Part shown: piece by piece, positions 25,701 through 33,322 of the stretch
Layout: every line of letters begins with the position of its first letter
Position numbering within the stretch: the stretch's first letter is position 1
Source: Acidimicrobiaceae bacterium
Lineage (GTDB): Bacteria > Actinomycetota > Acidimicrobiia > Acidimicrobiales > RAAP-2
NCBI GenBank assembly: GCA_003158855.1
Contig: PMLJ01000041.1
Location: 2,653-65,508 of the forward strand
DNA length: 62,856 nt
Direction: 5' to 3'
Notes under the pieces: generated by a model
Told to the model about the DNA's origin: nothing
The model's database searches: none
The model's input: only the letters and a program-made list of their open reading frames with translations
Program-made: the position numbers and the translations under genes

Positions 25701-28427
25701 TCAGGCCGTTCGTGGAATCTCGCGCTCTTCGAAGGTCTCGATGATGTCGCCTTCCTTCAAGTCCTGGTAGTCGGAGAGCCCGATACCGCACTCGAAGCCG
25801 GCTTGCACCTCACGCGCGTCGTCCTTGAAGCGACGCAGCGACGTGATCGAGCCTTTCCAGATGATGGTGCCCTCGCGCAGGAATCGAACCTTCGAACCAC
25901 GAGTGATGACGCCATCGCGCACCAAGCAACCGGCGATCGCCCCGAGCTTCGGGACGCGGAACACTTCACGAACTTCGGCCTCACCGGTGACGACCTCTTC
26001 AAAGACGGGCGAAAGAAGGCCGAGCATCGCTGACTCGATCTCTTCGATCAACTTGTAGATGATTTCGTAGGTGCGGATCTGCACGCCTTCGGTTTCAGCG
26101 AGTTCGCGGCTGCGCTTGTCGGGGCGGACGTTGAATCCGATGATCGTCGCGCTCGAGGCCTTCGCCAGTTGCACGTCGTTCTCGGTGATGCCTCCGACAC
26201 CGCGGTGCACGATAACGAGTTTCACGTCCTCGCGCTCGAGCTTGCGCAGTGACTCCGTGCATGCTTCGAGTGAACCCTGCACGTCTGCCTTCAGCACGAT
26301 GTTCAAGGTCGCGGTCTCGCCGCGCTGAATCTGCTCGAAGAGGTCCTCGAGCCGTGCGCCGCTGGTCGACGCCACCGGTTGGTGACCAATCAGGCGGGCC
26401 CGCTGCGCGCGAGCCTCGGCGAGCGTGCGAGCGTGGGCGAGGTCGTGCGCCACGCGCATCTCGTCACCGGCGAACGGCGGCTCGCTGAATCCGAGGACCT
26501 GCACGGGCGTCGAGGGGCCGGCCGTCTTCACCTGCTTGCCCTGGTCGTTGATCAGCGCCTTCACCTTGCCGTACGCGGCGCCAGCGACCACGGGGTCGCC
26601 CACGGAAAGCAGGCCCTTTTGCACCATGACCGTCGCGACCGGACCGCGTCCGACCTCGAGGTTGGCTTCGAGCACCGTACCCACGGCGCGGCCCGTCGGG
26701 CGCGCCACCAGCTCGCCGATCTCAGCGACCAGCAATACCTGCTCGAGCAGCTCGTCGATGCCGGTCCCCTGCAGCGCGGAGATCTCCACGCAAATGGTGT
26801 CACCGCCCCACTTCTCGGGAACGAGTCCGTGTTCGCTGATCTGCTGGAGTACGCGGTCGGGATTGGCGTCGGCCTTGTCCATCTTGTTCACAGCGACGAT
26901 GAGCGGCACCTGCGCGGCCTTGGCGTGGTTGATCGCTTCGACTGTCTGGGGCATCACGCCGTCATCGGCGGCGACCACCAAGACGACGATGTCGGTGACC
27001 TTGGCGCCTCGGGCGCGCATCGCGGTGAAGGCCTCGTGACCGGGGGTGTCGAGGAAGGCAATGGGCTTGCCCTTCCACATGACGCGGTACGCGCCGATGT
27101 GCTGGGTGATGCCGCCGGCCTCGCCGGCGACGACGTTGGTCTTTCGGATCTTGTCGAGGAGCATGGTCTTGCCGTGGTCGACGTGTCCCATGACGGTGAC
27201 GACCGGCGGACGCGGCGTCGCTTCGATGTCCTCGTCCTGATCGTCTTCGTCGAAGAACTTGGCGAGCAGGGCGGCCTCTTGCTGCTCGCCCGGATCGACG
27301 AGGCGCACCGAAGCGCCAACTTCGGCGGCGTACAACTCGATCATGTCGTCGGTAAGGCCCTGCACGGCGGTGACGATCTCGCCCTGGAGAAACAAGAACC
27401 GCATGATGTCAGCGGCGCTGCGATTGAGCTTGGGGCCCACGTCCTTCGCCGTTGATCCGCGCTCGATGATGACTTCTCCCTCGGGCACCGGCGCGCTGCT
27501 CGGCTGCCAGGTGGTCATTTGCGTCGGCTCGAGCTCTTCGACGTTGCGCCGGCGCCGGCGCGTCACCTTGCGCTGAGAACCTCGAGGTCCGCCCGTTCCG
27601 CGACCCGCAGGTCCGCCACGGCCGGGGCCGGCCGGGGCGCCGGTAGTCGGCCCGCCGGTGCGCGGACCCCCGAATCCGGTTCCGCTCGTTCCTCCCGGGC
27701 GTGAAGGTCCGCCGGTGCGCGGGGCACCGGTCATCGGGCGAGCACCCATTGGTCGAGATCCGGCGGCACCGGGAGCGCGGCTCGTGGAGCCGGGCATGGG
27801 CCGACGAGCACCCGGAGGAGGCGGAATCGGGCGGCCGGTGGCGCTGAGCGGACGGCCAGGGGGCGGCGGAATCGGGCGGCCGGTGGCGCTGAGCGGCGGA
27901 CGCATCGGGGCGCTCCCTTCGCCGCCTTCGCCGGTCGGTCGCTGCGTGGGGCGAATCGTTGTCGGTCCATCGGGGGACACGGTCCTCGTGGGAACCGGCT
28001 TTGGCGCGGCTGCGCTGCTTCGAACGACCTTTGGGCCAGCTGGCTCGACGGGCGCAGACGGAGCTTCGACGCTCGCTTCGGCGGGCCTTGCCTCAACGCC
28101 GGGCGTCTCTCGCGCAGGGGCGGGCGCGGGCGCGCTCGGCGCCTTCGTAACCCTCGTTGCTCGAACGGACGCGACGGGAGGGGCTTCGCTCACGATCTCG
28201 GCGGGCTTCGCCTCCTTCTCGGGCTTGGCGGCCGGTTCGGACTCGACGACGCGACGGAGCCCGTCGGCGTCGGCTCGACGACGGATGCGGTCGGCCTGCG
28301 CGTCTTCGATGGACGCCGACGGGCTGGAGGCGCCGATGCCCAGTTTTTGGGCGAGCGCGAGCAACTCTTTGCTCGTCAGTCCGAGTTCTTTCGAGAGCTC
28401 GTGTACCCGGATCTTCTTCTGCGCCAA
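25701..28427 (-). CDS. infB: Translation initiation factor IF-2
   Basis: A GTPase that places initiator fMet-tRNA on the 30S. 908 aa: an N-terminal IF2N module (KKIRVHELSKELGLTSKELL), a long Pro/Arg/Gly-rich linker (about residues 70-290) with a 15-residue repeat, then the G domain with GHVDHGKT (about residue 416), DTPGHEAF and NKMDKA, and domains II-IV. The start is TTG (28427), with AGGGA five bases upstream. A 10-bp stem-loop lies between ylxR and this start. Confidence 0.96.
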   Translation of the reverse strand: MAQKKIRVHELSKELGLTSKELLALAQKLGIGASSPSASIEDAQADRIRRRADADGLRRVVESEPAAKPEKEAKPAEIVSEAPPVASVRATRVTKAPSAPAPAPARETPGVEARPAEASVEAPSAPVEPAGPKVVRSSAAAPKPVPTRTVSPDGPTTIRPTQRPTGEGGEGSAPMRPPLSATGRPIPPPPGRPLSATGRPIPPPPGARRPMPGSTSRAPGAAGSRPMGARPMTGAPRTGGPSRPGGTSGTGFGGPRTGGPTTGAPAGPGRGGPAGRGTGGPRGSQRKVTRRRRRNVEELEPTQMTTWQPSSAPVPEGEVIIERGSTAKDVGPKLNRSAADIMRFLFLQGEIVTAVQGLTDDMIELYAAEVGASVRLVDPGEQQEAALLAKFFDEDDQDEDIEATPRPPVVTVMGHVDHGKTMLLDKIRKTNVVAGEAGGITQHIGAYRVMWKGKPIAFLDTPGHEAFTAMRARGAKVTDIVVLVVAADDGVMPQTVEAINHAKAAQVPLIVAVNKMDKADANPDRVLQQISEHGLVPEKWGGDTICVEISALQGTGIDELLEQVLLVAEIGELVARPTGRAVGTVLEANLEVGRGPVATVMVQKGLLSVGDPVVAGAAYGKVKALINDQGKQVKTAGPSTPVQVLGFSEPPFAGDEMRVAHDLAHARTLAEARAQRARLIGHQPVASTSGARLEDLFEQIQRGETATLNIVLKADVQGSLEACTESLRKLEREDVKLVIVHRGVGGITENDVQLAKASSATIIGFNVRPDKRSRELAETEGVQIRTYEIIYKLIEEIESAMLGLLSPVFEEVVTGEAEVREVFRVPKLGAIAGCLVRDGVITRGSKVRFLREGTIIWKGSITSLRRFKDDAREVQAGFECGIGLSDYQDLKEGDIIETFEEREIPRTA
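27821..27897. repeat. 32-bp direct repeat in the infB linker
   Basis: Identical 32-base blocks at 27821-27852 and 27866-27897, period 45 bases. They encode a 15-residue unit (PLSATGRPIPPPPGR) twice in the proline-rich linker of IF-2. Confidence 0.85.
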
Positions 28428-28444
28428 AACGTTCCCTTAAATCA

Positions 28445-28469
28445 TGTGATCGCACTTCCTGCGATCACA
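28445..28469 (-). promoter_or_regulatory. Stem-loop between ylxR and infB
   Basis: A perfect 10-bp inverted repeat (28445-28454 with 28460-28469) with a 5-base loop lies 5 bases past the ylxR stop and about 10 bases before the infB SD. No T run follows, so an RNA processing or translational control element is more likely than a terminator. Confidence 0.5.
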
Positions 28470-28474
28470 GTTGT

Positions 28475-28741
28475 CTATTCTTTCACAACTGAGCCCAATT
28501 GCCGGACCCTCACCTCTGCTACGAGAGCTTCCATCTCGCTCGCGCTCACCGCTTTTCGCAGGGCGCGCACCACATGGCCACTCTTTAAAACCTCGCCGCA
28601 GACCGAATCGGCACACCACCAGACCCCTCGTCCGGACCCCCTGCCTAGGTACCAGGTACCATCGGCAGATTGGCCGGCTCGGACCAATTCCGTGTCATTT
28701 CGCCGATTACGGCACACGACACACGTCCGAATCGGTGTTAT
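28475..28741 (-). CDS. ylxR: YlxR-family RNA-binding protein, apparent AUA start
   Basis: A small basic protein (88 aa from the proposed start) of the YlxR/DUF448 family, always found between nusA and infB. The conserved RTCxxCR core is present as IRTCVVCRNRRND, with a later GRGVWWC. No ATG, GTG, TTG or CTG lies in frame upstream of this core before a stop at 28805-28807. The first usual start, GTG at 28717, would remove the first Cys. An ATA at 28741 overlaps the nusA stop (ATAA) and has GGAGGA exactly six bases upstream, giving MTPIRTCVVC. I take ATA as the start; a sequencing error of an ancestral ATGA is the alternative. Confidence 0.8.
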   Translation of the reverse strand: MTPIRTCVVCRNRRNDTELVRAGQSADGTWYLGRGSGRGVWWCADSVCGEVLKSGHVVRALRKAVSASEMEALVAEVRVRQLGSVVKE

Positions 28742-29901
28742 GCCTCGTCCTCCACGACCTGCTCGCCAACCTCTTCGGCGACGACTACCTCTGCGACGTC
28801 GCCTTCAGCGTCAACGACCACTACGTCGTCAATCACGCCTTTGACGCCCTCGTTCTCGTCTTCAATTCCCACGACCTTCTCGTCGACGACCACGTCGCCG
28901 TCGGTCCAGACCTCTTCGACGATCTCGTCCTCTTGGCCCTCGTTCTCCGAGCGGATGTCGATGCGCCATCCCGTGAGGCGCGCCGCCAGGCGCGCGTTCT
29001 GGCCTTCCTTGCCAATGGCGAGCGAAAGCTGCTGATCGTGCACGATGACCGTCGCGATGCCCTCTTCCTCGTTCAACCGGACCTCGCGCACGCGCGCGGG
29101 CTGCAGGGCGGCCTGAATGAACTCGATGGGGTCGTCACTGTAGGGCACGACGTCAATGCGCTCACTGCGCAGCTCATTGGTGATGTTGCGCACGCGCGAG
29201 CCGCGAGCGCCGACGCACGCCCCCACCGGGTCGACCATCGAGTCGTTGGACGCGACGGCGATCTTGCTGCGATGGCCGGGTTCGCGCGCGAGAGCCTTGA
29301 TCTCAACGATGCCGTTGGCGATCTCGGGAACCTCGATCTCGAACAGCTTCGCGACGAGCGCCGGGTGTGTGCGGCTCACGACGATCTGGGGGCCCTTGTT
29401 GGTCTTGCGCACTTCGACGATGTACACCTTGATCCGGGCGCCGTGCTCGTAGCGCTCGAAGGCGATCTGCTCCGCCTGGGGCAACAGCGCCTCGACGCGG
29501 CCGAGGTCGAGCAGCGTGTAGCGGTTGTCGTTCTGCTGGACAGTGCCCGAGACGATGTCGCCTTCGCGGTTCGCGAACTCCTCGTACATCTGGCGTCGCT
29601 GGATGTCGCGGATCAGCTGCATCAGCACCTGCTTCGCGGTCTGGGCGGCGATGCGCCCGAAGTCGGCCGGCGTCGCGTCCCACTCGCGGGTCACGTTGCC
29701 GTCGAGGTCCAGTTCAAGACCCCAGACCTTGATCTCACCCGTCTCGGGATTGATCTCGACTTCGGCGTCCTCGGCGGAATCTGGGCGACGCTTGTACGCG
29801 GCGAGCAACGCGTTCGCCAAAGCGATGAGCAACTCCCCTTCGTCAATGTTCTGGTCACGTGCAATCTGTCCCAGGGCTTCAAGAAATTCGAAGTTCGCCA
29901 T
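28738..29901 (-). CDS. nusA: Transcription termination/antitermination factor NusA
   Basis: It binds RNA polymerase and nascent RNA and modulates pausing and termination. 387 aa: the N-terminal RNAP-binding domain (ANFEFLEALGQIARDQNID), S1 (REGDIVSGTVQQ), KH1 (DPVGACVGARGSRVRNI) and KH2 (QLSLAIGKEGQNARLAARLTGW), then a 65-residue acidic Val/Glu/Asp tail. The ATG at 29901 lies 2 bases after rimP, with an AAAGG SD. The frame is open upstream inside rimP, but that part is shadow. The last codons contain the SD of ylxR. Confidence 0.95.
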   Translation of the reverse strand: MANFEFLEALGQIARDQNIDEGELLIALANALLAAYKRRPDSAEDAEVEINPETGEIKVWGLELDLDGNVTREWDATPADFGRIAAQTAKQVLMQLIRDIQRRQMYEEFANREGDIVSGTVQQNDNRYTLLDLGRVEALLPQAEQIAFERYEHGARIKVYIVEVRKTNKGPQIVVSRTHPALVAKLFEIEVPEIANGIVEIKALAREPGHRSKIAVASNDSMVDPVGACVGARGSRVRNITNELRSERIDVVPYSDDPIEFIQAALQPARVREVRLNEEEGIATVIVHDQQLSLAIGKEGQNARLAARLTGWRIDIRSENEGQEDEIVEEVWTDGDVVVDEKVVGIEDENEGVKGVIDDVVVVDAEGDVAEVVVAEEVGEQVVEDEA

Positions 29902-29903
29902 GA

Positions 29904-30407
29904 TTAGCCTTTCTTGCTCGTCGATGAAGATTTCGTCTTGCCGCGTGAGGGCGTCGGCTTCGCCTCGCCGCCCCACTTGAAGACCGTGCGCGCACGTTCG
30001 ATCTTGTCGAGCACCACGACGACCCGGCCGTGCTCTGCGTCATCCAACGTCACCGACGTCTCGTCCGCCTCGACGACGATGCCTTCGAGGCGGCGCGTGG
30101 GCTGGCCGTCGCGCAACTCGCGCAGCGTCACAACCTCACCAACGGTGGAAAGAAAATGTCCCGGCGTCCTCAGTCGCCGCTCGAGGCCGGGGCTCGAGAC
30201 GTCGAGGGTGTAGCGGCTCGGAATGGGGTCGTTCGCGTCGAGCCACTCCGAAATGGTCCGATTCGCCTTCGTCAGCGACTCCAGATCAACGCCGCCCTCT
30301 TTGGTCACAATGACGCTGAGCGTGCCCTTCGCGAGCTCGACGTCGTAGAGGTCGAGCCCCAGTGGTGTAAGGAGCGAGCGCAATGGTGTCTCCAAATCCA
30401 TGGCCAT
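29904..30407 (-). CDS. rimP: Ribosome maturation factor RimP
   Basis: A 30S assembly factor (167 aa). Seen: LGLDLYDVEL, VDLESLTKANRTISEWLD and YTLDVSSPGLERRL, a strongly conserved RimP signature. The C-terminus is Ser/Lys-rich. Starts at GTG 30410, ATG 30407 and ATG 30401 all follow a GGAG; I list 30407. It is the first gene of the rimP-nusA-ylxR-infB run, behind a promoter and a leader hairpin. Confidence 0.93.
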   Translation of the reverse strand: MAMDLETPLRSLLTPLGLDLYDVELAKGTLSVIVTKEGGVDLESLTKANRTISEWLDANDPIPSRYTLDVSSPGLERRLRTPGHFLSTVGEVVTLRELRDGQPTRRLEGIVVEADETSVTLDDAEHGRVVVVLDKIERARTVFKWGGEAKPTPSRGKTKSSSTSKKG

Positions 30408-30447
30408 CACGCTCCTCTCTGTGTCTACGGCCGTTCGGACAAAGCGA

Positions 30448-30472
30448 AAGCGCGGGCCCGAGGCCCGCGCTT
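30448..30472 (-). terminator. Perfect 11-bp hairpin in the proS-rimP gap
   Basis: 30448-30458 pairs with 30462-30472 around a 3-base loop. On the minus strand it is followed by TTTCGCTTTG. It lies downstream of proS, so it may terminate proS transcripts. It also lies downstream of a promoter at 30511-30539, so it would be in the rimP leader and could attenuate the nusA-infB operon. Confidence 0.65.
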
Positions 30473-30569
30473 AAACGAGTCCAAACGTCCTTTGCGGACT
30501 GTCGGGGTCAATTGTAGCAGTATTATCGGCCAGCCACAATCGGGCGTGACGGGTCAAAACGCCCCGCAT
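30471..30569 (-). CDS. Possible 32-residue small ORF after proS
   Basis: An ATG at 30569 with GGAG seven bases upstream opens a 32-codon frame (MRGVLTRHARLWLAD...TFGLV). Its TAA lies at the base of the hairpin at 30448-30472. The rimP promoter is inside it, so it would belong to the proS transcript. No family is recognised. It could be a chance frame or a translated element that affects terminator folding. Confidence 0.3.
   Translation of the reverse strand: MRGVLTRHARLWLADNTATIDPDSPQRTFGLV
30511..30539 (-). promoter_or_regulatory. Promoter of rimP-nusA-ylxR-infB
   Basis: On the minus strand -35 TTGTGG (30534-30539), 17-base spacer, -10 TACAAT (30511-30516). This is among the best sigma-70-type matches in the window. 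It predicts a leader of about 95 bases that contains the 11-bp hairpin. Confidence 0.65.
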
Positions 30570-30603
30570 TTGGTTCTCCTCTACCTGGAAACTACGTCGG
30601 AGA

Positions 30604-32013
30604 CTAATACGCCTTCGCCACGATGCACAGCAGGTCTTCTTCGAGGTCGCTTGCCGGGATCGAGCCATCGGCTCGGACGAGGCAGCGGATGGTGACCGCC
30701 TGGCTGTTCATCTCGGCCTCCTCGGAGTCACCCACGAGGTCCCACGAGAGCCGGGCGAAGCCGGTCTGGGCGACGTCGATCGCCTCGACCACCGATGGCA
30801 CGTCGCAGGTGTTGGCGTCGCGGTGATCCCTCGCACCTCGGAGGAGCTCGGCCTGCACGGTCTCGAGCAGCGCCGGCACCTGGGGCGCCACGGCCTCGAG
30901 CGCGAGCGTGATCTTCTCGGCGCTGTCACGGCGGACCACCGTGACGACGCCCTCGGCGAGGTCGCGGGGACCAACTTCGACGCGCAGCGGGACGCCCTTG
31001 ATCTCCCAGTCGGTGAGACGGCGACCGAAGCTGCCGCGGCCGCGGTCGAGGACGGCGCGCACGCCCGCGCTCTTCAGTGACGCGAGTATTCGCTCGCACG
31101 CCTCATTCACCGTGGGCTCGTCGCGCACCGCGATGACCACCACCTGAATCGGCGCGAGGCGCGGCGGCACGACCAGCCCTCGGTCGTCGCCGTGGGCCAT
31201 GATCAGCCCGCCCACGAGGCGGGTCGACGAACCCCACGACGTGGTGTGACAGAGCGCTGCTTGGCCCTCCTCGCTCTGGTAGTAGATGTCGAATGCCTTG
31301 GCGAAGTTCTGTCCCAGCTCGTGGCTGGTCGCCATCTGGAGCGCCTTGCCGTCGCGCATCATCCCCTCGCAGGTCATGGTGTTGATCGCGCCGGCGAAGC
31401 GTTCGCGGGGTGGCTTGATGCCGAGGAACGTCGGCACGGCGAGCACTTCGTTCAAGAAGTCGTTGTAGACCTCGAGATGGATCTTCATCGCGTAGGCGGC
31501 GGCGTCCTCGTAGGTGGCGTGCGCAGTATGTCCCTCCTGCCAGAGGAACTCCGACGAGCGCAGGAAGAGCCGGGGGCGAAGTTCCCAGCGAACCACGTTG
31601 GCCCACTGGTTAAGCAGCAGCGGCAGGTCGCGGTAGCTCTGGATCCACTTGGCCATGAACTCACCGATGACCGTCTCGGAGGTGGGGCGCACGACGATCG
31701 GCTCGGCGAGCTCCTCACCGCCCGCGTGCGTGACGACCGCGAGCTCGGGGCTGAAGCCCTCGACGTGCTCGGCCTCCTTGGAGAGGTAGCTCTGGGGGAT
31801 GAAGAGCGGGAAGTACGCGTTCTGCGCGCCGGCTTGCTTGATCCTCGCGTCGATCTCGGCCTGGATGCGCTCCCAGATGGCGTAGCCGTAGGGACGGATG
31901 ACCATCGTGCCGCGCACTGGTCCGTTGTCAGCCATCTCGGCCTTCGCGACGACGTCTTGATACCAGCGGGGGAAGTCCTCTGCTTGAGGGGTGAGGACGC
32001 TCTGGGATGCCAC
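30604..32013 (-). CDS. proS: Prolyl-tRNA synthetase, archaeal/eukaryotic type
   Basis: It charges tRNA-Pro. 469 aa, without the editing insertion of the long bacterial type. Class II motifs: motif 2 RWELRPRLFLRSSEFLWQEGHTAH region and motif 3 region GGLIMAHGDDRGLVVPPRLAP, then an anticodon-binding domain and the C-terminal zinc-like extension that ends IVAKAY, as in short ProRS. The GTG start has AGGAG four bases upstream. It follows ispG on the same strand. Confidence 0.94.
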   Translation of the reverse strand: MASQSVLTPQAEDFPRWYQDVVAKAEMADNGPVRGTMVIRPYGYAIWERIQAEIDARIKQAGAQNAYFPLFIPQSYLSKEAEHVEGFSPELAVVTHAGGEELAEPIVVRPTSETVIGEFMAKWIQSYRDLPLLLNQWANVVRWELRPRLFLRSSEFLWQEGHTAHATYEDAAAYAMKIHLEVYNDFLNEVLAVPTFLGIKPPRERFAGAINTMTCEGMMRDGKALQMATSHELGQNFAKAFDIYYQSEEGQAALCHTTSWGSSTRLVGGLIMAHGDDRGLVVPPRLAPIQVVVIAVRDEPTVNEACERILASLKSAGVRAVLDRGRGSFGRRLTDWEIKGVPLRVEVGPRDLAEGVVTVVRRDSAEKITLALEAVAPQVPALLETVQAELLRGARDHRDANTCDVPSVVEAIDVAQTGFARLSWDLVGDSEEAEMNSQAVTIRCLVRADGSIPASDLEEDLLCIVAKAY

Positions 32014-32054
32014 AATTCTCCTTTGATACGTTGACGCAGCCTAGCCAAGCCCCC

Positions 32055-33284
32055 TCAGCCCTCGGTGCGCCGGCGAATCCTCTCGATGCGCTCTGCGGCG
32101 TGATTCGCGTCCACACCCTTGTCGTCGAGCAACAGGGCCCGATCCGCGGCGGCTTCGGCCTCGGCGGACTTGTCGCGCGCCGCCAAGCGCGCCGCGACTC
32201 CCTCGGCGGCGATCTTCTTCGCCTCGTCGACGAGTGCGGACACCATCTCGTCCTCGGGAACGACGCGCACGATCTGGCCCTGGATGAACAGGTGTCCGCG
32301 CTTCTTCCCCGCCGCGATGCCGAGGTCGGCGTGGCGCGCCTCGCCCGGCCCGTTCACGACGCAGCCCATGACCGCGACTTGGATCGGCAGGTTGAGCTCG
32401 GAGAGGGCGATCTGCGCCTCGTTGGCGATCTTGATGACGTCGACCTCGGCGCGTCCGCAGCTCGGGCACGCAATGAGGTCCAGGCCCTTTCGTTCGCGGA
32501 GCCCCAGCGCCTCGAGCAGCTGTCGTCCGGCACGAGCCTCTTCCACGGGATCAGCCGTGAGCGAGTAGCGAAGCGTGTCGCCGATTCCCTCGGCGAGCAG
32601 CGTCGCGATGCCCGCGGTGCCCTTCAACAGCCCGCCGGGCAGGGGTCCCGCCTCGGTGACGCCGAGGTGCAGCGGGTGATCGAAGGTCTGCGACGCCAAT
32701 CGGTAGGCGGCGATCATGGTCGCGACCGACGAGGCCTTCACCGAGATCTTGACGTCGGAGAACCCGACCTCCTCGAAATACGCCAGCTCGATGCGCGCCG
32801 ACTCGACGAGCGCCTCGGGGGTCGCACCGCCAAACTTCTCGTAGATGTCGGGATGGAGGCTACCGGCGTTCACGCCGATGCGGATGGGCACCCCACGGTC
32901 CTTCGCCTCGCTGGCGACCAGCTTGATCTCCTCGGGCTTGCGGAGGTTTCCCGGATTGAGGCGCAGACCGTGGACGCCCGCCTCCAACGCGGCGAGAGCC
33001 ATCTCGACGTGGAAGTGGATGTCGGCGACGATGGGCACCGGCGAGCGCGGAACGATCTGGGCGAGTCCTTCGGCGGCGGCCCGCTCATTGCAGGTGCAGC
33101 GAACGATGTCCGCGCCGGCGGCGGCGAGCGCGTAGATCTGCTCCAGCGTGCCCTCGACGTCGGCGGTCTTGGTCGTCGTCATTGACTGCACCGAGATCGG
33201 CGCGTTGCCGCCGACCTTTACCGATCCGACCGAGATTTGGCGCGTAAGGCGACGGGGGCTGAGAGCGCTGGCAGTGACATCCAC
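32055..33284 (-). CDS. ispG: 4-hydroxy-3-methylbut-2-en-1-yl diphosphate synthase (IspG/GcpE)
   Basis: A penultimate MEP-pathway enzyme that turns MEcPP into HMBPP. 409 aa, a TIM barrel followed by a [4Fe-4S] domain. Cluster ligands are visible in ACPSCGR and GCVVNGPGEA, with a Glu ligand in the latter. The C-terminal extra 40 residues are Ala/Glu/Arg-rich. The start is GTG after a G run. rseP and dxr lie directly upstream, the same trio as in mycobacteria. Confidence 0.95.
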   Translation of the reverse strand: MDVTASALSPRRLTRQISVGSVKVGGNAPISVQSMTTTKTADVEGTLEQIYALAAAGADIVRCTCNERAAAEGLAQIVPRSPVPIVADIHFHVEMALAALEAGVHGLRLNPGNLRKPEEIKLVASEAKDRGVPIRIGVNAGSLHPDIYEKFGGATPEALVESARIELAYFEEVGFSDVKISVKASSVATMIAAYRLASQTFDHPLHLGVTEAGPLPGGLLKGTAGIATLLAEGIGDTLRYSLTADPVEEARAGRQLLEALGLRERKGLDLIACPSCGRAEVDVIKIANEAQIALSELNLPIQVAVMGCVVNGPGEARHADLGIAAGKKRGHLFIQGQIVRVVPEDEMVSALVDEAKKIAAEGVAARLAARDKSAEAEAAADRALLLDDKGVDANHAAERIERIRRRTEG

Positions 33285-33322
33285 CCCCCTATTCTGCCGT
33301 GTCGATCAGCCCCTCGGAGCGC

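Noticed and set aside
27821-27897. CRISPR-like direct repeats
   Set aside because: Only two copies, in frame with IF-2 coding, no spacers of regular length and no cas genes.
28445-28469. CRP-like operator (TGTGA...TCACA)
   Set aside because: The half-sites are 15 bases apart instead of 6; it is better explained as an RNA hairpin.
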